Source: Planctomycetota bacterium (lineage in GTDB: Bacteria > Planctomycetota > Phycisphaerae > Sedimentisphaerales > Anaerobacaceae). Taken from it: 46,839 nt of DNA. Below are positions 1 to 6,990 of the stretch, one piece after another; the stretch's first letter is position 1, and the number at the start of each line of letters is the position of its first letter. Below the pieces are notes generated by a model. That model saw only the letters and a program-made list of their open reading frames with translations, had not been told where the DNA came from and searched no databases. The stretch covers positions 1 to 46,839 of the forward strand of contig JAUWIG010000007.1 of the NCBI GenBank assembly GCA_030605475.1, read 5' to 3'. A program made the position numbers and the translations under genes.

Positions 1-2
1 GG

Positions 3-539
3 CGATTGGAGGGGATGGCAAGTGATTACGCCGCCCTTGGGTTGGTTTATAACACGAGAGGGGATTTTGAAAAAGCTGAGGAGTGGCACCAGAAAGGATT
101 AGACATAGAGAAGAAAATCGGGCGCTTAGAAGGAATTGCCAGACAGTACGGCAATTTAGGGCTGATTTATATGGATAAGGGGGACTTGGATAAGGCGGAG
201 GAGATGCATCGAAAGTCGTTAGAGATTGAAAAGAAATTAGGTCGTTTAGAGGGGATGGCAAGTGATTACGGCAATTTAGGGCTGATTTATCGAAGGCGGG
301 GGGAACTGGATAAGGCAGAGGAGATGCATCTAAAGGCATTAGAGATTGACGAGAAGCTTGGGAATTTAGAAGGAATTGCAAAGGATTACGGCAATTTAGG
401 GGTGATTTATGAGGAGCGAGGGGACATTAAAAAAGCGCGGGAGTACTGGGAGAAGGCGCGGGATTTGTATGAAAGAATAGGTATGCCGCATAAGGTAGAG
501 AAGGTGCAGGGGTGGATTGATGGAGTGGGGAAAGATTAG
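3..539 (+). CDS. TPR repeat protein, 5' end outside window
   Basis: The visible part is a string of about four tetratricopeptide repeats of the kinesin-light-chain type. They have a strict 40-residue period and recurring blocks such as YGNLGLIY, G.LDKAEE and LEIEKKLGRLEG. The frame is open to the left edge, so the real start and any N-terminal effector or signal domain lie outside the window; the first TTG/ATG codons here are internal. TPR stacks of this kind are protein-interaction scaffolds. The repeats are also very similar at the DNA level (120-bp period), which suggests recent expansion by recombination. The last unit (ARDLYERIG, then KVEKVQGWIDGVGKD) is more degenerate, as expected for a capping helix. 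No enzymatic domain is visible, so the function cannot be assigned. Confidence 0.85.
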   Translation, partial: RLEGMASDYAALGLVYNTRGDFEKAEEWHQKGLDIEKKIGRLEGIARQYGNLGLIYMDKGDLDKAEEMHRKSLEIEKKLGRLEGMASDYGNLGLIYRRRGELDKAEEMHLKALEIDEKLGNLEGIAKDYGNLGVIYEERGDIKKAREYWEKARDLYERIGMPHKVEKVQGWIDGVGKD

Positions 540-839
540 TTTTGAGTTTTTAGTGTTTAGTTTTGAGTTGGAATGAGAGTGGATTCCTGCTCCTTTGACT
601 CCGCCCTTCGACTTCTCCTTCGGAAGAACCATCCCCAAGCTTCGCCCATTCGGCTGAGCTCAGGGCAAGCTTGAGGCTGCCACCCTCGCTCAGGGCAGGC
701 TGCGCGGGGATGACAGGGCGGAGTATCGGGGTGATGAGTTTGGTCTTGTGTGTTAGTATTGTGTTTGTATAATGAGTTCTGAAGTGCCTAAAGTGAGCTA
801 AAGTGCTCTAAGGTAATAGTTTGATGAAGAGGTCGTAAA
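540..839. other. Intergenic spacer with GC-rich repeat debris
   Basis: This 300-bp spacer has no credible gene. The left half repeats the phrases 'gagctcagggca' and 'gctcagggcagg', part of a dispersed spacer family; similar 'cttcggcaagctcagg' strings occur near 15868 and at the window end near 46770. The right half carries the candidate promoter of the downstream phosphofructokinase gene. Confidence 0.6.
746..773 (+). promoter_or_regulatory. Candidate sigma-70 promoter of pfp
   Basis: A perfect -10 box TATAAT (768-773) lies 16 bp after TTGTGT (746-751), a weak -35. Transcription would start about 60 bp before the ATG at 840. A GAGG ribosome-binding site at 829-832 is correctly spaced from that ATG. 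Confidence 0.45.
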
Positions 840-2087
840 ATGGCGGATGCACCAAAGGCAAACCCCGTTAGAAATAAGCGGATTTCTAACGGGGCAAATG
901 CGGTAGTGGGGCAATCGGGCGGGCCGACAGCGGTGATAAATGCGTCCCTGGTCGGGGTCATCGAAGAGGTAAATAAACATAGCGAAATCGAAGACCTCTA
1001 CGGTGCGGTCCACGCTGTGGCTGGAATCGTCAAAGAAGATTTCATCGATTTGAAGAAGCTGTCGGCGGATAAACTGGAAGAAGTGGCTGGCAGCCCGTGT
1101 TCAGCCCTTGGCTCGAGCAGGGACAAGCCGGACAACGAGTATTGTGCGAGGATTTTTGAGGTCTTCAAGAAGCGCGATATCCGATACTTTTTCTATATTG
1201 GGGGCAACGACTCAGCAAGTACCGTTCATATCATTAACTCGATGGCTGACGAGGTCGGCTATGACCTGCGGGCATTTCATATTCCCAAGACGATAGATAA
1301 TGATTTATTGGTTACGGACCATTGTCCCGGCTATGGTACGGCGGCGAAGTTCGAGGCCTGTGCGCTTATGGGCGATGATTTGGACAACCGGGCTTTGCCG
1401 GGCATAAAGATAGATGTGATTATGGGCAGACACGCGGGTTTTCTGACGGCTGCTACCGCTTTAGGCAGGCAAAGAGATGATGATGGGCCGCATCTGACGT
1501 ATTTTCCTGAAAGGCCTGTTTCGATGGACAAATTCCTTAGCGATGTTGAAGGTGTCTACAGGAAGCTCGGCCGATGTGTGGTTGCGGTCAGCGAGGGGAT
1601 TTGTGATGCTGACGGCGTAGTCTGGGCTGAAAAGCTGGCCAAAGAAAGAGAGACCGATGCACATGGCAATATACAACTGTCCGGCAGCAGTTCTCTGGCT
1701 GACTTTTTAGCCGGGCAGGTCAGGGGTGAATTAAAAGTAAAGCGTGTGCGGGCTGATACGTTCGGGTATCTGCAAAGAAGCTTCGTTGGTGTGCGGTCGG
1801 AAGTCGATTCTGATGAGGCGCGCAGATGCGGGCGCGAGGCGGTGAAGTTTGCTATGGAGGCCGATAGCGGGTCAGTGGCGATAAAACGGATTGGGCACGG
1901 GGCCGATTACGCAATTGAGTTGTTCCTCACTGAGCTTAGCAGTGTTGCAGAGAAGACAAAACCTATGCCCCTCGAATTCATTAACGCAGGGGGCGATGGT
2001 GTAACCGAGGCGTTTATCGAATACGCAATGCCGTTAACAGGTGGTCTGCCGAAGACGTACTATCTGGGTAATGAGCCGAAAGTCTGA
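840..2087 (+). CDS. pfp: 6-phosphofructokinase, PPi-dependent type
   Basis: This cytosolic glycolytic enzyme phosphorylates fructose 6-phosphate to fructose 1,6-bisphosphate. Family landmarks are the phosphate-binding loop GQSGGPT (residues 24-30), GGNDS (121-125), the catalytic PKTIDNDL (149-156) and MGRHAGF (195-201). Asp in GGND and Lys in PKTIDND are the two residues that in this family favour pyrophosphate over ATP as phosphoryl donor, so a reversible PPi-PFK is inferred. Length (415 aa) is normal. The oddity is the N-terminus: residues 8-19 (around NPVRNKRISNG) are encoded by a perfect palindromic repeat that recurs elsewhere in the window, and the conserved core starts only at about residue 21. 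The ATG at 840 has a GAGG site 7 bp upstream. The gene converges on ftsY with a single base between the stop codons. Confidence 0.93.
   Translation: MADAPKANPVRNKRISNGANAVVGQSGGPTAVINASLVGVIEEVNKHSEIEDLYGAVHAVAGIVKEDFIDLKKLSADKLEEVAGSPCSALGSSRDKPDNEYCARIFEVFKKRDIRYFFYIGGNDSASTVHIINSMADEVGYDLRAFHIPKTIDNDLLVTDHCPGYGTAAKFEACALMGDDLDNRALPGIKIDVIMGRHAGFLTAATALGRQRDDDGPHLTYFPERPVSMDKFLSDVEGVYRKLGRCVVAVSEGICDADGVVWAEKLAKERETDAHGNIQLSGSSSLADFLAGQVRGELKVKRVRADTFGYLQRSFVGVRSEVDSDEARRCGREAVKFAMEADSGSVAIKRIGHGADYAIELFLTELSSVAEKTKPMPLEFINAGGDGVTEAFIEYAMPLTGGLPKTYYLGNEPKV
863..894. repeat. Palindromic element, copy 1 (inside pfp)
   Basis: A 13-bp perfect inverted repeat, CCCCGTTAGAAAT (863-875) and ATTTCTAACGGGG (882-894), has a 6-nt loop. 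It lies in frame within the first codons of the phosphofructokinase gene. Related copies are at 3047-3081 and 19261-19289. Confidence 0.9.
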
Positions 2088-2088
2088 G

Positions 2089-3012
2089 TCAAGCGAAGAG
2101 TGCTTCGACGAAGGTTTCGGGGTTGAATTCTGCGATGTCTTCTGGTTTTTCGCCGAGGCCGACGAATTTTACGGGTATATCGAGCTGGTCTTTGATGGCG
2201 ATGACGATTCCGCCGCGAGCGGTGCCGTCAAGCTTGGCCAGGAATATTCCCGTAACGTCAATGGCTTTTGTGAACATTTTTGCCTGAGCGATGGCGTTCT
2301 GGCCTGTGGTGGCGTCGAGGACCAGTAATACTTCGTTCGGCGCGTTGGGGATTTTTCGGCTGACTACATCGCGGATTTTTGTCAGCTCCCTCATCAAATC
2401 TTTTTGGGTGTGCAATCTGCCGGCGGTGTCGAGTATTAAAAAGTCTGCGTTTCTTGCGACGGCGGCCTCGCAGGCATCGAAAGCTACGGCGGCGGGGTCG
2501 GAGCCGCGTTTTTGCTTTATGAGCTGGGCGCCGATGCGCTCGGCCCAGATGGTTAGCTGCTCTACAGCGGCGGCACGGAATGTGTCGCAGGCGGCGAGCA
2601 GGACCTTTTTGTTGTTTCGGCTCAAAGTAAGGCCGAGCTTGGCGATGCTTGTGGTTTTGCCTGAGCCGTTGACGCCGGCAATGAGGATGACTGTTGGGGC
2701 GGTTGGGGCAAGATGTAATTGCCTGTCGCGATGGGGCCAATAGCTTTTGATGTGCTCTTTTAGAAATGGGATAATGTCGTCGGTCGTTGCGATTTGCCTG
2801 TCGCGAAAAGCGGTGCGTAAATCCGATATGAGTTTGTCCGTTGTTTCTATGCCGATATCGTCTGTTATCAGCGTTTCTTCGAGCTCGTCGAGCAGATTTT
2901 CGTCGATATCTCTGCCGAGGCTCAGTACCGAGGAGAGCGAAGAGCTGATTTTGTCGCGTGTTTTGCCCAGCCGGTCTTTGAAGAATCCTGTCGTTTTGGT
3001 GAAAATGCCCAT
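2089..3012 (-). CDS. ftsY: Signal recognition particle receptor FtsY
   Basis: FtsY is the SRP receptor GTPase that docks SRP-ribosome complexes at the inner membrane during co-translational targeting. The 307-aa protein has the full NG domain: four-helix N domain (about residues 1-95), G1 loop GVNGSGKT (113-120), DTFRAAA (143-149), DTAGR (195-199), the AKLDGTARGG segment (259-268) and the C-terminal GLGEKPEDIAEF motif typical of SRP GTPases. The acidic A domain seen in E. coli FtsY is missing, as in many bacteria; the short basic/amphipathic N-terminus (GIFTKTTGFFKDRLGKTRDK) could provide membrane contact. It is convergent with pfp and divergent from dnaA, with about 450 bp before dnaA. Confidence is high because every GTPase motif is intact. 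Confidence 0.97.
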   Translation of the reverse strand: MGIFTKTTGFFKDRLGKTRDKISSSLSSVLSLGRDIDENLLDELEETLITDDIGIETTDKLISDLRTAFRDRQIATTDDIIPFLKEHIKSYWPHRDRQLHLAPTAPTVILIAGVNGSGKTTSIAKLGLTLSRNNKKVLLAACDTFRAAAVEQLTIWAERIGAQLIKQKRGSDPAAVAFDACEAAVARNADFLILDTAGRLHTQKDLMRELTKIRDVVSRKIPNAPNEVLLVLDATTGQNAIAQAKMFTKAIDVTGIFLAKLDGTARGGIVIAIKDQLDIPVKFVGLGEKPEDIAEFNPETFVEALFA

Positions 3013-3046
3013 AACAGCTTCCTTATAGATAAGAGAATTTTTCTGA

Positions 3047-3081
3047 CCCCGTTAGAAGTGAGACGGCAACTTCTAACGGGG
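3047..3081. repeat. Palindromic element, copy 2
   Basis: CCCCGTTAGAAGT (3047-3059) pairs perfectly with ACTTCTAACGGGG (3069-3081) around a 9-nt loop. Compared with copy 1, one base has changed on each arm so that pairing is kept, which indicates selection on, or copying of, the hairpin. It sits just upstream of the ftsY start codon. Confidence 0.9.
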
Positions 3082-3461
3082 CTGGCGTAAGTTTCGCAGA
3101 TGTTTGCGGAAATTTCAAGCGTGAAACCGTGTTTGGAATAAACCCCCGGCAGAGCCGTGGGCTAAATAGGAGAACACTGCGGTCGCAATGGTGTTGGTGT
3201 GCTTTTGAGAGGATTTGAATTTTTTTGGTTTTTGCTATGAGCGGGATTTTTTCTTTGACAAACGGAAGGAATCCAGTTAGATTTCCAGCATTGTTTTTAG
3301 CAGGGAAGACTTTTGTTCAGTCCCAGAGAGAGGGTGAGCTATTTCGGCCTTATAAAAATTTATAGCGGGGACATTTTGGACGGGTGGCCACTGCGGGAGA
3401 TTAATAAGTTGCAAAATGGGAACCCGTTTGTAGCGAACAGCGATTCATAAAGGAGTGTGAT
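3082..3461. other. dnaA upstream region
   Basis: This spacer separates the divergent genes ftsY and dnaA. It contains a candidate promoter (3255-3283) and a good Shine-Dalgarno AAGGAG (3450-3455), 6 bp from the TTG start of dnaA. I looked for clusters of the DnaA box TTATCCACA on both strands and found none, so there is no visible oriC here despite the dnaA neighbour. Confidence 0.6.
3255..3283 (+). promoter_or_regulatory. Candidate dnaA promoter
   Basis: TTGACA (3255-3260), a 17-bp spacer and TAGATT (3278-3283) form a plausible sigma-70 promoter. The box is preceded by 'tttttctt', and the same 'tttttctttgaca' string occurs upstream of the histone H1-like gene near 18931-18943. Confidence 0.4.
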
Positions 3462-4781
3462 TTGGCAACTCGGGAAGTTGAGAACATTTTCGCTGATATA
3501 CTCGAACGTGCAAAAGCACTCGACCCGGTCAACACCCGCAAGTGGTTCGAGAAGCTGACAGCTTTATACCTGGACGGTGGTGCACTGGAAATCGGTTGTC
3601 CGGATGAAGCAACGGTGCAGTTTCTGCGTGACAATTGCAAGAGCAGCTTCGCCCATTCCGCTCAGCAGATAACCGGCCATCTTGTCGTCGTGGATTTCAG
3701 CGTTGACACGCGCAAGAAATCTGCCAGGCGTGCTCAACGCCGTGGAGTTGAGCTTAAACTCCATCCTGATTATACGTTTGATGATTTTGTAGTAGGTCCG
3801 AGCAACCGTCTTGCGCACGCGAGCTGTGTGGCGGTGAGTCAGTCGCCCGGCAATACGTACAATCCACTTTTTATTTACGGCAATTCCGGGCTTGGCAAGA
3901 CGCACCTTCTTCACGCGGTCTGCTGCGAGGCCAGGGGGAAATCCGACAAGGCGGTGATTCAGTTCTTAAGCTGTGAAAATTTTGTCAACAGGTTCATAAG
4001 AGCTATCGAGGTAGGAAATTTGGCCGGTTTTCAAAGCCAGTTTCGTACCGTCGATATACTGGTAATCGACGATATTCAGTTTTTACGCGAGCGTGAGCAA
4101 AGTCAGGAGGAATTCTTCCACACGTTTAATGCCCTTTATAACAACGGCAAACAAATCATTCTCAGCGCCGACTGCTCTCCGGTGGAACTTCCTTCGCTCG
4201 AAGAGCGTCTTGTCAGCAGATTTGGCTGGGGTCTGGTGGCCCGCATAGACCCTCCAAGCCACGATACAAGAGTGGCGATCGTACAGAAAAAAGCCCACCT
4301 TCGTGGGCTAAACATATCCGAGGAGATAGCCGAGTACGTTGCCCGCAAAGTGCATGCAAATATCAGAGAACTGGAGGGAGCTTTGACAACCATCTACGCT
4401 GTGGCAATTACTACCAACAAGCAAATCACACTTGAATTGTCTCAGATAGCGCTGGAAGGGCAAATTGAGTCAGCAGCCAGACATATAAGCATCACCGACA
4501 TTATCGAAGTAGTAACCAATCATTTCGACGTTCGGCTTGCGGATTTGCAGAGCAAGAAGCGCAGTCAAAGCGTAACTTTGCCGCGTCAGATTTGTATGTA
4601 TCTGGCGAGGGATTTAACGAAACACAGCCTCGAGGAGATAGGGGGACATTTAGGGGGGCGGGACCATACAACCGTTATGCACGCGTGCAATAAGATTATC
4701 CAGGCACGAAGCAGTGAGCCTGAAATGCATGCGGTATTGGACGAATTGGCAAGACAAATCACGCGGGCCGCGCGAGCTTAA
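3462..4781 (+). CDS. dnaA: Chromosomal replication initiator DnaA
   Basis: DnaA binds origin boxes and, in its ATP form, opens the origin and loads helicase. The 439-aa protein has a domain I-like N-terminus (about residues 1-80), only a very short linker instead of a long domain II, an AAA+ core with Walker A GNSGLGKT (140-147) and Walker B ILVIDDIQF (199-207), and the C-terminal DNA-binding domain ending in the signature GGRDHTTVMHACNKI (about 401-415). TTG at 3462 is chosen as start because AAGGAG lies 6 bp before it and the N-terminal domain would be truncated at later starts. Its neighbours are ftsY (divergent) and a PEP-CTERM gene (convergent). Unlike the classic dnaA-dnaN-recF arrangement, dnaA stands alone here. 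Confidence 0.97.
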   Translation: MATREVENIFADILERAKALDPVNTRKWFEKLTALYLDGGALEIGCPDEATVQFLRDNCKSSFAHSAQQITGHLVVVDFSVDTRKKSARRAQRRGVELKLHPDYTFDDFVVGPSNRLAHASCVAVSQSPGNTYNPLFIYGNSGLGKTHLLHAVCCEARGKSDKAVIQFLSCENFVNRFIRAIEVGNLAGFQSQFRTVDILVIDDIQFLREREQSQEEFFHTFNALYNNGKQIILSADCSPVELPSLEERLVSRFGWGLVARIDPPSHDTRVAIVQKKAHLRGLNISEEIAEYVARKVHANIRELEGALTTIYAVAITTNKQITLELSQIALEGQIESAARHISITDIIEVVTNHFDVRLADLQSKKRSQSVTLPRQICMYLARDLTKHSLEEIGGHLGGRDHTTVMHACNKIIQARSSEPEMHAVLDELARQITRAARA

Positions 4782-4796
4782 GCTGGATATTCTACC

Positions 4797-4925
4797 TACC
4801 AATCCTAAAAATTAAGTGCGTCCGACAGTAAGCAAGCAGCAAATCGCAGCGTGATTTCCCCTCCCTTACGGTCGGGGCTCTGTTTTCTGTTTGTCGAAGC
4901 GCATACGTTTTTTATACTGTGTATT
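4797..4925. repeat. ~125-bp dispersed element, copy 1
   Basis: The sequence from TACCAATC (4797) through CTTACGGTCGGGGCTCTG (from 4865) to 'ctgtgtatt' (4925) is closely matched at 31048-31166 and more distantly at 18601-18720, with the same internal spacing (66-68 bp between the two anchor strings). It lies just downstream of dnaA. Confidence 0.85.
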
Positions 4926-4951
4926 CCAACTCAGTTAGTAGGGGTAAATAA

Positions 4952-4982
4952 AAAAGGCTGTGAAAAGGATTCACAGCCTTTT
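4952..4982. terminator. Bidirectional rho-independent terminator
   Basis: AAAAGGCTGTGAA (4952-4964) pairs perfectly with TTCACAGCCTTTT (4970-4982) around a 5-nt loop. Read on the minus strand the stem is followed by a T-rich run, so it mainly ends the PEP-CTERM transcript, but it can also serve dnaA. Confidence 0.85.
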
Positions 4983-5005
4983 GGTTCATAAATTCAATTA
5001 CAAAG

Positions 5006-5767
5006 CTATGGTCTTCGTTTTCTGAGCAAAGCCAGGGCGCCCAGGCCGAGTAAGAAGACAGTAGCTGGTTCGGGGATGGCCCTTACCTCAATGACGAAGT
5101 CCTGGTAGTCCTGGTCCCAGCCATCGGAAGGCAGGTCTTCCCAGAACAGTGTCCAGACCGTTTCCTCAACCCCGAGCCCCTCGATAAGGTAAGTGATGAG
5201 GTGGTCCGAACCACCATCACCGTTGTTGAGAGAATTTTTGGACCACCACAGGTGTTCTCCGCCGTTGATGGGATTAGTGCCCCAGAGGAAATCTCCGAAT
5301 ATTTCAATTTCAACCGGGCCATTACCAACGTCGACATCAGTGAGTAGTTCGGTATAATTGGGTTCCAAGCCACCCAGATTCCAGCCAAATGATTGGTCGT
5401 ATGCGGCATACTTGGCTTCGGCGGTGACTATCGCGTAACCATCGGTCCAGATTTGGTCTACATTGAATTGGTCTCCGGTGACGACGTGAATAGTTTCATC
5501 TTCCTCGTCGATGTCGTAAACGCGATAGGCCCAAATCGTACTATCGGAACTGCGGTAATTGAGACCATCAACTACGAAGTCTGTTCCCGGGCTGTAAATC
5601 TCGCCCAGGATTTCGGCGTGGCTCGGCTCTTCGGGGTTAAAGCCGGGGTACTTGACCTCAGTGTAATCATAGCCCGGGTCAGCGAAGGTGGGGACGGCCC
5701 CCACGGCAACTACTACCGCCATCAACAGAACAATCAACCTTCTCCCTCTAGTCACTACTCTCCTCAT
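5006..5767 (-). CDS. PEP-CTERM sorting domain protein
   Basis: This secreted protein of 253 aa has an N-terminal signal peptide (RRLIVLLMAVVVAVGAVPTFA) and a C-terminal PEP-CTERM tail: IPEPAT, a hydrophobic helix (VFLLGLGALALL) and the basic end RKRRP. Such tails are recognised by an exosortase/archaeosortase-like transpeptidase, and the mature proteins are usually surface or exopolysaccharide associated. The middle is acidic and aromatic with no enzymatic motif I recognise. Start choice is uncertain: ATG at 5767 has little upstream ribosome-binding sequence, whereas GTG four codons later (5755) follows GAGGAG and keeps the signal peptide. A strong terminator follows the gene. Confidence 0.88.
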   Translation of the reverse strand: MRRVVTRGRRLIVLLMAVVVAVGAVPTFADPGYDYTEVKYPGFNPEEPSHAEILGEIYSPGTDFVVDGLNYRSSDSTIWAYRVYDIDEEDETIHVVTGDQFNVDQIWTDGYAIVTAEAKYAAYDQSFGWNLGGLEPNYTELLTDVDVGNGPVEIEIFGDFLWGTNPINGGEHLWWSKNSLNNGDGGSDHLITYLIEGLGVEETVWTLFWEDLPSDGWDQDYQDFVIEVRAIPEPATVFLLGLGALALLRKRRP

Positions 5768-6139
5768 TCTTCTAAATTTTGCACAGCACCAGCTACGGCT
5801 TTATATAGCGTTTACAACGCCTACTATGACTGCGCACGGCACAGGCACCGCACTGCTTGTGCAAGCAACAACTATAATCTCTCTGAAAGGGATAAAAAGG
5901 TTAGCTTAAGGGGTGCGTGAACCTTCTCACCCTCTCCTTCCTAATAGACAATTGTATATCGGACGGTCCGGTAATGTCAATAAAAAAGTTGGAAAAAGGT
6001 TAAAATTTTTTATTTTTTCGTTAAGATGGGTAGGTTATAACGAAAATTCCGATTTTAGGGCCAAAAATCGCCATTGTTTTTTTTGTGGTTTTGCGAGCGA
6101 ATTTGGGCTCAGAGCTGCTTTTTTGGCCCTAAAATTGGG
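5768..6139. other. Spacer upstream of the PEP-CTERM gene
   Basis: There is no credible gene in this spacer. It is AT-rich in the middle, with several small dyads (for example GCTTG/CAAGC near 5850-5870 and 'cggacggtccg' near 5961) and the long inverted repeat at 6052-6135 next to the glycosylase stop codon. Confidence 0.5.
6052..6135. repeat. 16-bp perfect inverted repeat, 52-bp spacer
   Basis: ATTTTAGGGCCAAAAA (6052-6067) and its exact reverse complement (6120-6135) are separated by 52 bp. It lies immediately after the stop of the uracil-DNA glycosylase gene (minus strand), so it may form its 3' transcript end, but the loop is too long for a standard terminator. Confidence 0.85.
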
Positions 6140-6871
6140 TCATTTTTCCCCTCGTTTTGGGATTGGCAAGCCGAGTTCTGCAAGGACCTTTTTCATATCC
6201 TCCCAGACCCTTTTTCGGTTTTCCTGTGAATAGTTCCGCAGAAGATAGGCGGTGTGATACGTTGCCATAAGTTTTATAGGTGGTCTGCCGAGGCCGGCGT
6301 AGTACTCGTGAAACTGGCCTCGCAACTGGCCAATCGATTTGTTTGTGTTCAGCAAGGTCCTGGCGGCGTGGGCACCGAGGGCTACAATGATATCAGGATT
6401 TATCACCTCGATTTGTCTTTGAAGGTATGGCAGACAACTTATTATCTCGTCTGGTCGAGGGTCGCGATTTTCCGGTGGTCGGCACTTGAGGATATTTCCT
6501 ATAAAGACATCGGAGCGTTTGAGTCCGCAGGCGTCGATTACTTTATCCAATAGTTGTCCGGCCCTTCCGACGAAGGGCCGTCCCTGGGCATCTTCGTCGG
6601 CGCCGGGTCCCTCGCCAATAAAGAAAATGCGTGCGTTCGGGTTGCCCTCGCCTGGTACCGGATTAGTTCGCAGCGAGCCCAAACCGCATTTGCGGCATTG
6701 GCTAACTTCATCGGCGATTTTTTCAAGCTCAATTTTCTTATCGTGAGCCACTTTATCAGCTCCTATTTGTTCCTGCATAACAGTTGGGTTCCTGACTGCA
6801 AAGCCGTCGGTAAAAAAACTGTCCATCTCGAAATGCTGACGAATAGCTTTTTCCAGGTTCGCGTCTTCCAT
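6140..6871 (-). CDS. Uracil-DNA glycosylase, family 4 (Fe-S)
   Basis: This enzyme excises uracil from DNA at the start of base-excision repair. It carries the family-4 [4Fe-4S] cysteines C60, C63, C131 and C147 (counted from the TTG at 6874), the active-site motif GEGPGADED (88-96), QGRPFVGRAGQLLD and the GNILKCRPPENRDP segment. In the second catalytic motif, where most relatives have a His-Pro-Ser stretch before YLLRN, this protein reads TYHTAYLLRN: His207 is kept but Pro is replaced by Thr. An N-terminal extension of about 50 residues precedes the catalytic core. ATG at 6871 is preferred over the adjacent TTG. The gene follows the glutamate dehydrogenase with about 120 bp between, so co-transcription is possible but not clear. 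Confidence 0.9.
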   Translation of the reverse strand: MEDANLEKAIRQHFEMDSFFTDGFAVRNPTVMQEQIGADKVAHDKKIELEKIADEVSQCRKCGLGSLRTNPVPGEGNPNARIFFIGEGPGADEDAQGRPFVGRAGQLLDKVIDACGLKRSDVFIGNILKCRPPENRDPRPDEIISCLPYLQRQIEVINPDIIVALGAHAARTLLNTNKSIGQLRGQFHEYYAGLGRPPIKLMATYHTAYLLRNYSQENRKRVWEDMKKVLAELGLPIPKRGEK

Positions 6872-6937
6872 CAACTTAATCCCGCAAATGAACTAAGGAC
6901 TTCCAACAAAATCGTTTTCCAGGCGTCGCTGTAATTC

Positions 6938-6981
6938 TGAGCGAAGCAGAGAGACCCTTCGCTGCGCTAAGGGTGACAGAT
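6938..6981. repeat. Dispersed hairpin repeat
   Basis: This is a short spacer element with the stem CCCTT...AAGGG inside the string 'agacccttcgctgcgctaag'. It resembles the 'tctgagcgaagc...' class of intergenic repeats that is common in many bacterial genomes. Confidence 0.4.
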
Positions 6982-6990
6982 ATAGTTTTT

